64,000 bases of DNA from NCBI GenBank assembly GCA_003864495.1, contig ML133388.1:248738-312737 (forward strand), given 5' to 3'. The notes beneath the pieces are model-generated. The model saw only the letters and a list, made by a program, of their open reading frames with translations, was not told the origin of the DNA and ran no database searches. This document shows positions 13,301 to 24,441 of the stretch, one piece after another (the first letter of the stretch is position 1; the number at the start of each line of letters is the position of its first letter). The position numbers and the translations under genes are program-made. Source of the DNA: Nemopilema nomurai. Its lineage: Eukaryota; Cnidaria; Scyphozoa; Rhizostomeae; Rhizostomatidae.

Positions 13301-13518
13301 CCTAGTAATGGTCGCAGAAGATATCATTTATAAAGAAGAACAGCAGTGCTATCTCCGGGCCGAGGTGTTTATCCTTGACTCTCTGATCCTTGCTTTGCAG
13401 GTGGTTTGTTCCTGAGGTTGATGCTGAAACGGGGACCCTTTCTCATGTGTACAAAGGGGGCTATTGGACTGCCAAGGCAAACAATGATTTTGATGAAAAT
13501 GCACCTGATATTTTCTAG
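1331..13518 (+). CDS. Oxysterol-binding protein-related protein, ORD lipid-transfer domain and C-terminus (5' partial, 12 exons)
   Basis: Exons: 1331-1403, 1781-1829, 2494-2569, 3696-3876, 4753-4878, 5538-5634, 5891-5974, 6809-6869, 8488-8537, 12088-12149, 12803-12897, 13401-13518. Every junction has AG/GT and the phases join without a break, giving 356 complete residues plus TAG. Visible ORD landmarks, numbered from the first full codon: IGKDLTRITMPV near residues 3-14, KPFNPLL at 69-75, the family signature EQVSHHPP at 93-100 (its His pair binds the PI4P phosphate in this family), HNIVIGTLW, then PTDSRRRPDQRLLE, a charged EKHRLEEKQR helix and a C-terminal VYKGGYW with final PDIF. OSBP/ORP proteins carry sterol or lipids between membranes at contact sites. 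The C-terminal half looks closest to the OSBP/ORP4 class, but ORP1/2 is not excluded. PH domain, FFAT motif and any ankyrin repeats would lie left of the window. The 50-nt exon 8488-8537 is placed by both homology and phase. Confidence 0.94.
2673..2752. repeat. Truncated copy of a short repeat family (related to 7788-7867)
   Basis: About 80 bases beginning AATGCCTGCC align closely with the start of the 275-bp inverted-repeat element at 7787-8061. No matching right terminus is found downstream, so it looks like a 5'-end fragment. It lies in the intron between the exons 2494-2569 and 3696-3876. Confidence 0.55.
3877..4752. other. OSBP-like intron with no recognisable content
   Basis: AT-rich intronic sequence between two well-defined exons. 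Short open frames occur on both strands (about 65-70 codons) but show no motif. The introns 2570-3695, 4879-5537, 5975-6808 and 12150-12802 are likewise without features that I can name, apart from the repeat at 2673. Confidence 0.6.
7026..7731 (+). mobile_element. PIF/Harbinger-type DNA transposon relic (internally deleted), in OSBP intron
   Basis: The ends are inverted copies: left begins AGCCTGAAATACACGATCAG and right ends with its reverse complement. Both are flanked by TAA (7023-7025 and 7732-7734), the 3-bp target duplication typical of Harbinger elements. Several extra copies of ATCAGTTTTT-type motifs sit just inside each end, forming subterminal repeats. The interior keeps the start of a Harbinger (HARBI1-like) transposase, while the DDE catalytic part is absent. 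The element sits in the intron between exons 6809-6869 and 8488-8537. Confidence 0.88.
7176..7564 (+). pseudogene. Truncated, broken Harbinger transposase N-terminus
   Basis: An ATG at 7176 opens a frame that runs into a TAA. A shift at the A-run near 7229-7234 restores the frame VWVKPWLSRR ... LQELRSEDE, which is then cut by TGA at 7361-7363, probably from an Arg codon. It continues as FLRMTPENFDELLELI and DTNMRDSIPA to a stop at 7562-7564. This order (WV.PWL.RR, then LRM.PE.FDELL, then T.MR..IP) is the N-terminal region of PIF/Harbinger transposases. No catalytic core follows before the right TIR, so the copy is inactive. Confidence 0.8.
7787..8061. mobile_element. Short non-autonomous TIR element (MITE-like)
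   Basis: The 15-base inverted termini CAATGCCTGCCAAAA (7787-7801) and its exact complement (8047-8061) bound 275 bp. The first ~80 bp recur at 2673-2752, which shows that it is a repeat family. No clear target duplication is visible, so the superfamily is undetermined. It lies 52 bp downstream of the Harbinger relic in the same intron. Confidence 0.65.
8593..8655. repeat. 24-bp tandem repeat, about 2.6 copies
   Basis: The unit AAGCATTTACTCACATAATA plus TAAT starts at 8593, 8617 and 8641 with a single C/T difference in the first copy. It lies just downstream of the 50-nt OSBP exon. Confidence 0.8.
8785..11767 (+). mobile_element. ~3-kb TIR element of unassigned family carrying a decayed C2H2 zinc-finger gene
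   Basis: The 49-bp terminal inverted repeats (8785-8833 and 11719-11767) differ at only two positions; the left one begins CATAGTCACAAGAGAGAGAT. Both are flanked by the 7-bp direct repeat ATTTGAA (8778-8784 and 11768-11774), as expected for a target-site duplication. The 2983-bp span lies entirely in the OSBP intron 8538-12087. Near the left end is a C2H2 zinc-finger reading frame with one stop and one shift. No DDE transposase core was recognised inside, so it is probably non-autonomous or decayed. A 7-bp duplication is not diagnostic; P, hAT and other groups with 7-8 bp duplications are possible. Confidence 0.8.
8906..9377 (+). pseudogene. C2H2 zinc-finger protein relic within the 3-kb TIR element
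   Basis: ATG at 8906 begins MAANKHESLPVEELDDILYL and reaches an in-frame TAA near 8987. The same frame continues through an acidic stretch into one C2H2 finger (CNVCGKACKSRRGLSRHTNSKH, about 9070-9135) and stops shortly after. A shift into another frame continues as a serine-rich linker, then LHPLQLKAIVLKCAEKISSD and a C-terminal DDAVELW, ending at 9377. An N-terminal acidic leader, a single finger and a helical domain make it look like a transposon-encoded DNA-binding protein. It is inactive as read, and it may be spliced or simply decayed. Confidence 0.6.
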
Positions 13519-16500
13519 TGCCGGTAGGTCTCGTTTATATTTCATTCTATCTTGATATGTTTTTGCAGAGGCGTATTCTTAAATTGCTTCTCATTTTAAA
13601 CACCCGGAAATCCAACATATCGCGATGAGTGCTTCCTTAGACATATACGTCATAGTCTGTTTTTTATAACAGTGTTTGTCCGGGTGTCTGCTGATAAGAT
13701 TGTAGCTCGCTTGTATAGAAGGACACCAGAGCAAATTTGAATCTTGTATATTCTTAGCTTTCCTGTTTGAAATTCGAATTGCCTTCACTGAGTATAGCAC
13801 TATGGTTGATTTTTGGGCCTATGTTTTCCCCTCCCCTCTCTACAAGCTTCGGGAAGTTTCGCTTTTAGTCTAGTTCATTCAACCCTTCTATGATGTCATC
13901 AATAGTGTTCACTCGGTTTTCGTGTCTTTAGATCAACAAGGATAATCTTCTCACGTCATTGCGGTCTTTCTCAAACACTTCGCACTGATATTTCGCTCGA
14001 TTCTAAAATCTCCCCAAATGAATTCCGACCGGATAGTCGGATTAGGCATCTAAGTATTGCCTAGCATTGCAAAAATCATTCTTTTAATTTGCTATGTAAT
14101 CATAAGTGATGATTTGTAAACCACAGGCAAACCTTCCACAATTGAAAGGCTTGCTCTGTATCGCCCACAGAGTAAAGGGTAATCCAAACTATTTAGGGGG
14201 ATAACAGACGCGTGCAACTTGAACAGTGTGGTAAACTGGGCATAACTGTTTTCAACAAGTAATAGAACCCCCCTGATTAAAGAACCCTCATACCCGCTTG
14301 CTAGGCTCAAGCTTTTGAAGAAATGTCAGATTAAGGGAAAGAACGCGATGGATGACGTGGAACGCAGAAGGAAGTACAGGGGAACAAACTTACTGTACCG
14401 CAGCGATTTATTCATGGCCTTGAATCTCAAGCCTTAAGCTTCAGACCCAATGGCATTGGCACTACAAAAAACGCTCCCAAAACGGGCAGCATATGATATT
14501 TCAATCCTCTCTCTACATGTTACATGATGTCTTCTGCATGTAGATCCACCTCCACAGTCAGTCAACTTGGCATTCTACCGAGGATTTTTAAGTCAATTAT
14601 ATCGGCGATTGTTTACCTTACAAATGTGCTCCTTATGACGACATACGTCAATCCAAGGCTGCGTTGTAAAAATTGAAGTCATTTACAGAGCAGCTGCATT
14701 TTGCTTTTGATTTTTCTAACAATAAAAGGAAGTCTCAAAGTAAGAGTAAATTAATATTTATCTGTTCCTATCAAGCAAATGTCCTTGGCGTTCTGTTTTG
14801 GTGTTTCATGTTTGGCTTTTTAACAGCTGTCATTCCGTTTACGTATGGTTCACATATATTTAGTTTTATTCATGCAATTAAGGCAGGATCGAAATAAAGT
14901 CAGCCTTCAAATATTCATTTAAAAGGTAATGCTCTGGGTAATAGATGTGGAGTCTGTCGTTTGCATTTTTGACGAACCTGGAGATTACCTTATAGCTCAT
15001 CCGCCGTCTTATTCTTTAGCAGGACACTGGACATCTGTTTATGGGTCATTACTCTCCCTTCATAAAGTTGAATTTACATTTCGCAATTTCTTTTTGTTCC
15101 AACATTAAAAACATTGTTCTAAATCGTTCTTCAAAATTCTTGTTGAAGTTTTTGTTTATCAGGAAGTTTTCTTTTTCAGTGTTGATCGAACGGTGGTTTG
15201 TATATCAAAGGCGGTATTCATTTTTTGGATTAAATTTGTAAAATGAACATTTAGGACTAATACCGCAAAAAAAATTGAAATCTTTAATTTAAAAATTGTT
15301 ACGAAATTGAATTTGTACGAAAAGAGAATTGTACGTTAGTGCAATGTGCCGGTGCTTGTTGGATATACCCTTATCTGTACGGGTATAGATTACATGGGTA
15401 TTCACCGAACGATTAGATAGTTTTCTATGGTAATCATTAATTTAGACAGTATTTTTGAGACCAAATTGTTTTCACTACAGATCAGCTGATTATTGTGTAA
15501 AGCTTTACGCGTTGCAAGAATATCCAAGCTTGTTTTTCATAAAAGGCCTTAGCAAACAATAAAGTTACTTAGATTAAAGAATAAGCTTTGAAGAGGTGAT
15601 TTCGGCCAAAGCATCGATGCCTTATGGCGCTACCATTGGCTTAGGCCCTTTGAACTTGCAGTTAGTGAAAAATTAAGAGAAAGTGGCAATACTTTGATCT
15701 CCTCGATGCTGGCGAAATACGTTTGTTATGCAGGCTTCCTTTGATGGCTGGATTAAACGATCATTTAAATGCAGAACTTTCCCTTGACCTGCCAATGAAA
15801 AAATTTTTTTCTGTCTTGCTTGAGGAGTCGTCACTATTGATGTAGTTTTTTTGTCTTTTCTGTGATTCGAGAACTGCCCAATTAGCAAAGAATTTTCGAC
15901 GCCACAACTGTTTGTAAAATGCTAATGTAATGGCATTTTGAATCATTGTCTGTTTGCTTGGCCAAACAGTTTAATTTTAGCATATGCTCAATACCCTAAC
16001 ATTTAATTGGTGACAGGGAGCAGGTAATTGGCTGTTAAACATCCACTGTCTCTTATCAGCCTTGGCATTTGGCTATAGTACGTTGTTCCATTGCCATCAT
16101 TTTCTGGGTTCTTGGCTTAGTAGGGCATTAAGTAGTTGTCGATGTAACTTATTCTAAGAGGTTAAAAGGTTTTGATGTTTTGGACATTGAGTATTATGTA
16201 TTTTCTTCTTGTTATAGGAATTCGTGTAATGTTGTCATCAAAGTAAATTCATAGTTTGCGTTTTCAATGTAGTTTGACGATAGTTTTCTTATAAGCGAGT
16301 TTAGTTGACACTTGTTTGTTTTTTGCGAATACCATTATCATTCTTTCAACCCGTTTTGGACAGTTTAGAGAATGCTGACTTGAAGATGGTATCCATTTCT
16401 ATGTTATTCATAACATACTACCATCCTACTTTTTAACTGACTTTGTAATGGAGATTTCAGGAAGTGTGCAAATGGATTCATGAAGTGAGTGAATTACTGT

Positions 16501-19210
16501 ATAAATCGGGCTTTGGGTCTCATGGCGATCAACAAACTGACCACCAAGGCAATCACTCAGCCTAGGAGGAGTTTCGTGACCAAAAGAGTAATAAAACAAG
16601 CGTGCTTTAAGGGCGGACACCACGAGCTATGAGCTATGTAAGTCAGTCGCATAGTGGAATGCTGATTTTTGTAAAATGAGTCATCAAGAAGTAAACAGTT
16701 GAGTAAACTGAAGGTGAAACAGAGACAGTCAAGTGCTGCCAGAGAGATAGCAGGGGAAAGAGCAGAAAGTTGAATGTAGCGTTGCGCTCCTCAATATCCC
16801 AATCTGGGTCCTATTCTGCTTATTTCATTTCGCGGCCATGACAAGGCGCTGCTTCAGGGTAGCAAAGTTATTCAAGTTTAATGAGAAAAAACATAGCACA
16901 GTTGAATTAACTATAGCAAAGAAAGCGTTCTTGATGATGGCCGCATATGTCGAGCATATGATGACAGTTTTACGCTTGGATGTGCTCGAAGTGTAAAATG
17001 TTAACAGATTACAGCGTCGCAACTGCGCCTTTTCTTTAAATGCTTAAATGCAAAGTAAGAAGAGGTAGGCCGACATATTTATTACATTCGGAAAAAACAA
17101 TTGATTATAAGTTGTGCCTGTTGGCGTCTATCAGAGCTGTCAAATCTCTTTTAATCGAACCGCACCATAGAGCACACACGAAATACAGTTTTAATATGTC
17201 ACATCAATTAATATGTTACGTGCTTTCTTGCCTCGTCACTTCTGTGAGGCTGTTCCGAAAAAAGCGGTATCTGTTGTCTACAAATGGCAAATGGCGTATT
17301 GATAGGCGTATTTAGCGCTACTTGCTTCATTGAAAGTCATTGGACGGCGCCCAGATTTGTAATTGGTTCATATGCAGGAAGCCTTTTGATATGCATGAAG
17401 TGGCTATCAGCTGTTTAGCGCTAGAAGGAGATTATTTTGAATATGGAAACAAGCTTTCAATACTTTGCAATGGAAACTTCGAATGACTTTCCAATCAAAC
17501 AGGGTTGTTGCTATGGTTATATCAGATGAAGGTACAACGAGGCCGACCCAATATGGACACTGCAGAAACGGTCAGCAGGAGATCAGAAAGAATCTGCAAA
17601 TTGATTTCAACTTTTTTTTAGTGATTGTAAAAAGAAGGACTGAACGACTATCATTGGCATATGTACATATGCTGAGTACATATCACAAAATACGAAATGC
17701 AGTCTTAATACTACGAAATTAAGCTTGTCTCTTCTCCTTCTGCAATTTACGTATAAACTGATACAGAAACATATACGTATATATATATTTGGATATATAT
17801 ATATGAAAACATATATTTGGAAACACTGATACGTACATTAGCAACGAAAATTAATTTTGGTTAAACTCAGACTAAGTTTATTTTATAAAGAAGCTAGACA
17901 TTGTTTTGGGAAAGGTGGATGGTATACGACTAGAGCATCAATTCCTTCTATGATCTGCCCCACTGGCCTAGAAAGTTTAACCGAAGCGAACAGCGTGTAC
18001 CAAGCGAAAGGTGAAATGAAATGCTGGAGCGATCAGTGAAAATGGCAGAAAAAGAAGCAAAAGTCTAGAAAAGTAAAGAATAATTGAATTATAAAAGACC
18101 CAGTTCAATGTTTGCATCGTATTGATCTTTGTTTATCACCTTAATGATAGGGTCTCGTCTCAGAGAATATGATTTCCTAGAATAAGTTTAGTTACAACTA
18201 GACATAAGGTGCAAGTTAGCATTCTTATAATTTGGTTTTAAGACTCGCCTTGCTAGTAGTTTCGCTGTGGTCAAATCTGATCAATGCAGTTTATCTGATC
18301 GCAAAAGCGGCAGCTTCAAAGAAGTGCCTCTCTTCCCCAAGAAGCAATTACAATTGTTAATTATACTGCTTGCATATGCAAGGTCAAGGTTTTTCTAAAC
18401 TCTTGGTAGTCATTTTTCTGAACATCTAGAAGATGTATTGAGACGGTCCTTCCGGTCAATACTCTTTGAATTCGCTTTCATAGAAATGGAAAAGTTCTTG
18501 TTAGAAACGACAATAGGAAACGCAATCTAGGAAACACAATCTCGAATAGTTTCTGCGTTTCCCGCTATTCTTCCTCCTTCCTATGAATATTTTCCGGTGT
18601 TTGATCATATCCTGGCAACTATTTATTAGCTATTACGCGGGTTTCCACTTTGGCCACACATTCAAATCTCCACCAGGTAATTAAATGCATTTAATCTATG
18701 TCGCCTATGCAGCTGGAAATCGTTGGTCCAGTAGATCTTTTGCCATTGCGTCTCCTGCGTTGCAAGACATCAGAGCGTAGGTGAGTATTTTACGATTGTC
18801 TTGTTAGAGTCTCATCTGTTTGTGACTGAGTTACGTTGCTTGCCGGCGTGAGCTGCGGTGGTGTAACAGCTTCATGTGGTCCTTCAGTGTTCAAACGCCA
18901 CTTCTCTACGATTGGGTGTTTAGTTTGATGGGCTTCGATAATGTGCTCAGAGCGGAAAATGCTCCAAGGACAAAGTGGAGGCGACACGATTTGCTCCGGT
19001 TTAGTTGCACATTACATTCCTCATAAGTAGTTTAGCAATTTTAGTACTGTAGAATTTAAAGGAAGCTTGGAGCTTACTATGTTCACCTTAGTACATCAAA
19101 TTAATAGTTCCGCTGTTCCAAACATTTCTTTCACGACACAGGAAGGTGGCACATTACAGCCCAACCATCATCGATCACTTTGTTTCAGGCAACACTTAAA
19201 ACCCTTATTT
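13519..19210. other. Downstream of the OSBP-like gene: 3' UTR then gene-free sequence
   Basis: The OSBP 3' UTR must begin here, but no polyadenylation signal stands out close to the stop. AATAAA occurs at 14721-14726 and 15558-15563. The rest is AT-rich with only short unrecognised open frames. A TA-rich low-complexity patch lies at about 17780-17816. Around 18710-18780 the frame reading RSFAIASPAL resembles the C-terminal tail of a non-LTR reverse transcriptase polyprotein, but it is too short to call. Confidence 0.5.
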
Positions 19211-19450
19211 GGGACAACCCTCTTGAGGTCTTTGATGGGGACAACCCTCGTGAGTCCCTCACTGGGGACAACCATCTTGAATCCCTTACTGAAGACAACC
19301 ATCTTGAATACTTTATTAGACACGGCCCTCTTGATGTCATTGATGGGGACAACCATCTTGAATCTCTCACTGGGGACAACCCTCTTGAATCCCTTATTGG
19401 ACACGACCCCTTGATGTCCTTGATGGGGACAACCCACGTGAATCACTTGG
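19211..19450. repeat. 27-bp minisatellite, about 9 copies
   Basis: Consecutive units follow the pattern GGGACAACCCTCTTGAATCC plus about 7 bases, each 27 bp with scattered substitutions. Because 27 is a multiple of three and the unit lacks stops in most frames, several frames on both strands stay open across it (+ strand 19067-19414 and 19180-19464; - strand 19168-19458). These open frames are best explained by the repeat rather than by a gene. Confidence 0.9.
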
Positions 19451-20361
19451 TACAACACTCATGAATCAAATCAACAGGCTCGTCCAGTTGCGTCCCAAGT
19501 TTTCTTAGACCCCTGGGTTTGTAGCTGTGTCTGCCAAATTAAAGTGGGCCGAAGTGTTGCTATTCTAAATTTCTCATATTTTTTACCCCGGCAAGCTTTG
19601 GCACCTGCTGGCACAATGGAAGCCTTGTGATAATTTTGCATTGGGTACGAATGGAGCTGGGTTTCTGCAATTTGCAATCACGCTTCATCAAAATACCACG
19701 CTTCACCAGTGCTAAGCAACACTTTCTTCTAATTGACAATTCTGCTTGTAAGTTTGAAAGCAGCAGTTTTAAACAACTTTTTGTCGAAAATGCTTTAGAA
19801 CCCGCTTGTCAGAAATTGTCAGCAAATTTCAACCACAGAGCGAAATGATTGGCACAGGCATTAAAGTCACCCGGTGTGACGCAAATTTCAGTATTTCCAA
19901 AGCTGATTTACCCTAACTACTAAAGGCGATTATGCATGTGCTAGCTTTGCTTCTAATTGAGGGCATATCCCTTCGTTTCATCATCACTTTGTTTTCTTTA
20001 CTTTTCATGTTTTCAGTGTTTTGTAATATGAATTGGGTAATCGTCAGGAAAGCAAGCTCCAATTCATGATTACATTTGCATTTCCTCTGCCTGTTCTGTT
20101 TACTTCTTATGTACAAATGTGATGGGAAAAGCAGTCTTGATTGCACTTCCAGTTAAAAACTTTGATTATCGATTTCCCGCAAACCAGTAACGTTTGATGG
20201 TCTTTAGGCCTGACAAGCATCTGTTCATAGGAGTCATTTCCTGTTTTCGATGATGCTACACGCAATCTTTTGCTTTTCGTTGCTGTTAGCTGAAGAAATT
20301 GAACTCTTAGTACATAATATTTGATAAAACATAATGTCTAGAGTAGTATCTTGTTCAAGCT
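19451..20361. other. No recognisable feature
   Basis: AT-rich sequence with short open frames on both strands, none with a family motif or convincing splice context. Confidence 0.5.
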
Positions 20362-20420
20362 AGGGCCCTGCCGATTCGAAATTTTTTTCTGATTCGAAAA
20401 TTTTCGAATCGAATCGGCCA
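20362..20420. repeat. Nested palindrome, resembles a hAT-type transposon terminus
   Basis: GCCGATTCGA (20370-20379) is the exact complement of TCGAATCGGC (20409-20418), and 20391-20410 is a perfect 20-bp palindrome GATTCGAAAATTTTCGAATC. The leading TAGGGCCCTGCCGATTCGAA resembles the ends of hAT-type repeats known from other animals, but no partner terminus is visible. Confidence 0.5.
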
Positions 20421-20811
20421 GTGTTCAATTTTACTAAAAGATTCCACCTGTGACCTGAAAAAGCGCCATTATCAAGTGCTCACACACACAGTTTCAAAAG
20501 AAAACTCGCAGACTCTTATTTGGGCTAGAATCAACAAAGAATTGTTATTTTGAAGTTTTGTCATTACGTCGTGTTTTTTTAGGCCGAAGCTAGTTATATC
20601 TAAGTAGTCTTAAGATCAAGTAGCCCATGACCACGACCTACCGTAATGTTACCGTAATTTGTTTTATTTATCTATACACGTGTCTGACTATGTAACGTAG
20701 GCCTAACTACATGTATATATCCGCTATGAAGCTTTTTCTCAGTATAACTTTAGTTATAGGCTTTATTTTTTATTTTACCCTATAGCTTAACTTTTAAAAA
20801 TTACTTTCATG

Positions 20812-20860
20812 TACACTGCCGTTCAAAAAGTCTTGGGACAATTCGAAGTTTTTCACCAAA
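20812..20860. mobile_element. Terminal fragment of a Tc1/mariner-like element
   Basis: TA followed by CACTGCCGTTCAAAAAGTCT matches the well-known terminus style of Tc1-like transposons (CACTGCCGTTCAAAAGTTT type). No inverted partner was seen in the window, so this is called as a solo end; the true length is unknown. Confidence 0.5.
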
Positions 20861-23800
20861 CCGATGATGTCTTTACAAGAATTCATCTGTTGCCTGTATA
20901 TCCTTTCAACATCAGCTGCCCAGATGAATAAAAGTTCAAGCCTTTGTGTTCGCAAATGAGTACTCCTCCCTCAGAACTATACAAACAAGGAAGCTAATCA
21001 TTGTGAATTATTAATTGTAAGCACGGAAAAGGCATCAAAATAATCGTACGAGAACGATCTTCAATAAAGGGAACAAATGATAGCTACTCATCATTTCATA
21101 TTGCAAACAAAAAGGGTGAGTTTACATTAAAGAAAGATTCTTTGTCGATACTTTGAACAAATCCTAAGTAGGCCTTTCAAAATCCATCGAGATGGTAATC
21201 AAGCTTACAATATAACAAAGTGGATTGTCTGAGTCTTCATCTGGAGAGAATCAAATTTATCCTCCCATTCTAGGCCTTGAAGCATCTAGGATTTGTGGAC
21301 GTTGAAGTAATTAGTGTCTTGAAGTATCTAGGGTTTATGAGCCTTGAAAGAATTTGAATCTTTAAATATTTAATCTTCATGTAAAACCTAACGTGTAAAA
21401 CCTTGAAAATCTTTTCGTGTCTCGAAATATTTCGTTCGAAAATAAGTAGCTCTTTTGATGCAAGTCGAATTCTGTCGTCTCCACGTGGCTCTTGCGCGTA
21501 GATTATATAACTCTTGAGGGAATATGAAAGCACTTAATCATGAAGGCGATCCAGTGTTACTGTAGGAGGTACACTGCATGTGCGCTGAAAGTCCAGGCGC
21601 GGATCTAGACCGGTTGCACAGGTTTCAAAAAACCGGTCAAATTCTCAGAGCTATGTTTCTCTGCGAATTTTGAATTGGTATCTAGAATTTTAATTCCAAC
21701 TATATCTTCCTTTTCCCTTGACTGACTAATGACTGAAATCCCTATGTTTAAACACTGAATGAAAGCAGGGCAGTAAAATTATGCAGAAATAGTGGTAGAA
21801 AGAATCACTCAATTTCGTGTGGACAGCACACCCTCTGCAGATATTGCGACAGACTTTCCAGTTTCCTGTTCAACTTGCCTTCTAATCCAAAGTATTCGAG
21901 GAAATTCAAAATCGCGGAAAGCAGTCGCCACTTCAAGTGGCAGTTTGCAGTATGCTATCTATGCTCCAATTCTGAAACCGGTAGCTATTGTTTGCTGAAA
22001 ACCTGTGAAAACCCGGTGGCCATATGTTTCCCTTACACGAAAAAACCGGTGGCTAAAAAGCATATTCAATATCGATATGCAAAGTTCAACGCACGGTAAT
22101 GACACAAAGTAGAGATTGTTCGCAACTGAAGCAGAATGAAATATAGAGGAGAATGAAAATCTGAAGTCCTATGTTGAGGGATTTGACATCATTTTTCAAA
22201 ATAATTCACGGAAATTAGAATTGAAGTTGAAAGAGGAGGGTTACAGGCGTGCTAAATGGAGTAATGTACCGCTCGACCAGGAAGCAGAAGAGTTATTGCG
22301 AAAATACATTTTTTCAAAAGCATAAGCATGTACATAGAGACCAAAATATAAGAGGGAACGGGGAAAGCACCAGTAAACCGGTCAAACATTTAGCTAGACC
22401 CGCAACAGCCTAATCACATCGCGCGACAGGCATTGCTGCGCACCTCGCAGTTCTGCATTGGTGTCGCATTCTAGGTCCATGCCTATTCGAAGTTTCGAAG
22501 AGCTGCCTTCTCTTGTTCAAAGTTTTTGCGAAATAGCCATTCACAGTCATACTCGAAATCAGAATAGGCCACTTGCTGCTCTTAAGCTGTTCAGCTGGTA
22601 GACCTCTGCGGGAAGATATCTCCTTAAGCTAGTATACAGTGTAAGTATGCGCCAATCTTCTTACAAACCAGCGAACAACGATGATACAAGATAAAGTCCT
22701 TTGCAGACGGAAAGGGATAATTGGATTTGAATTGTTTCAATAAGCCGATCCAACTCGTTAATTAGCGGATAGATAACTGCGCCCAGTTGGTACCCCCAGC
22801 ACCCCATATCTCTTAGTCCCCTTATCAACTTAATTGTAACTCTGCTATGAAGGAATGAATCTATCTAGCTGGGTTTCTTGCAATAGATGGCCCTTGCACC
22901 ACCTGCTAAAATCGCTCGGGATACCATGATACAAAAACCCATATGTCCTTTAATCGAGGCTATGTCAAGAGCTCTCTGTTATTTTAATTTCCGCTTCTAA
23001 TCCTATAGCATTAGCAAATATTTGCTGAAATTGAAGTCTTTTGCAGTTGCTTGCAACAAAAACTGCCCGCGTTGATGCATTCATGTGCAAAGATAACGAC
23101 AAACCAGTCTTTGTATTTTTATTCTTCACTGCAAACTTCGCCACAAGTTGATCACACTTGTCATATTTGGAAAATTGCAGCCTTAAAGGCTTGTCAAGTA
23201 AGTTTCACTGTGTATTTACAACATTCACCATTATACTCGCATTAAACTTTCTTTCAAATCAGTGGCTGGCATTTCTTTTCCATGAAAATCAAGCTCTTAT
23301 ACCAAGTTAGAAGCATGTCAAAATGGCGTTTCAAGTCAATGGTTTGAATATATAAGATTGTCAATGCAAAAGAGGCTTAGTCAACGCTCAATCTTCTGGG
23401 AACGCCATTGCAAATGCCAATAGCTGTATATCATGCAAGTGCTGCCCCTTTTCGACTGTTTTTACGTGAGTATTTTTGAAACATTTCCAAACAGAAAATT
23501 TCCTCAGGGGAGGACCTGAACTAATAGGCGTTGCTCCTACTAGTCGATGTAGGGGGGCGGCTGGGAACAAATTTCCTAATGGGTGCTGGAGGTTTCCATA
23601 TTGCTAGTTAACATTATACGCCTCTTCATGAACGTAGGTGAACTTCTACAAGCCATAGGCTCCTCCATACAGCTCTCTGAGAAATAGAGATCTGACATCC
23701 GTCAAGCATCCACAACAGTCCTACAAAAACAAGCGTGGAGGCGTACATTACCATATGACCTATACGCCTTCGACATTGTCCCCGATAGCTGCTCCGTAGC

Positions 23801-24441
23801 TCTACGGATGTAAAGGCTCAAGTGCTTGTATCATGATATTTTCAGGCTTCAAGAAACTCTGGCCAAATCCGCCCACAAAGCCACCTTCTTTATTGAATAC
23901 CATCATGCTTTAAAAACCTTACATTTCAAGCCTTTTAATGCCAAGTATATCGTGTAATCATTTATGATAAGCGTTCTCCTGTAATTTTAAGCATTGTTCC
24001 TCACCAACATTCAGCCTTTAAGGGGTGAGTATTCCTGCACTTCTGTGAAACTACTCAAAAGACCAATTGATAAATCTGGAAGGGTTATCCAACGGACAAG
24101 ATGGAACGCGAGCCATTTTCATGACACACGAAGGTGACACTAAAAACTACCAATTGCAGCAACACATTCGTTCATCAGTCTGTAAAGTTTTCTTTCCAAC
24201 TCGATGACCAATCTATGAAGATGATCCATACCATTAGCTAAAGAACACGTGCGACGAATTCGATGATCCTGCAGTAAACCACCCAAAACAATAAAATCCC
24301 ACTATGTCCCTCTGGAGAAAACAACAAGCTTTTGCAGACTCCAAAGTGGCCTACACAATGAACTGTTCACATGCTGCAGAAAAAGAAGGCAAATGATGAC
24401 ACTCTTGCCAAGTTCTACCGCCAAAACGAACAAAGCTTAAA
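20861..24441. other. Gene-free sequence as far as can be read
   Basis: Contains only short unrecognised open frames. Around 21275-21420 there are diverged short repeats of a CTTGAAGCATCTAGG-like motif. Around 21605-22065 the string AACCGGT recurs several times. No splice-consistent exon with a known motif was found. Confidence 0.4.

Noticed and set aside
19067..19464. Four overlapping frames on both strands
   Set aside because: These are fully explained by the 27-bp minisatellite; no frame has a supported start or splice context.
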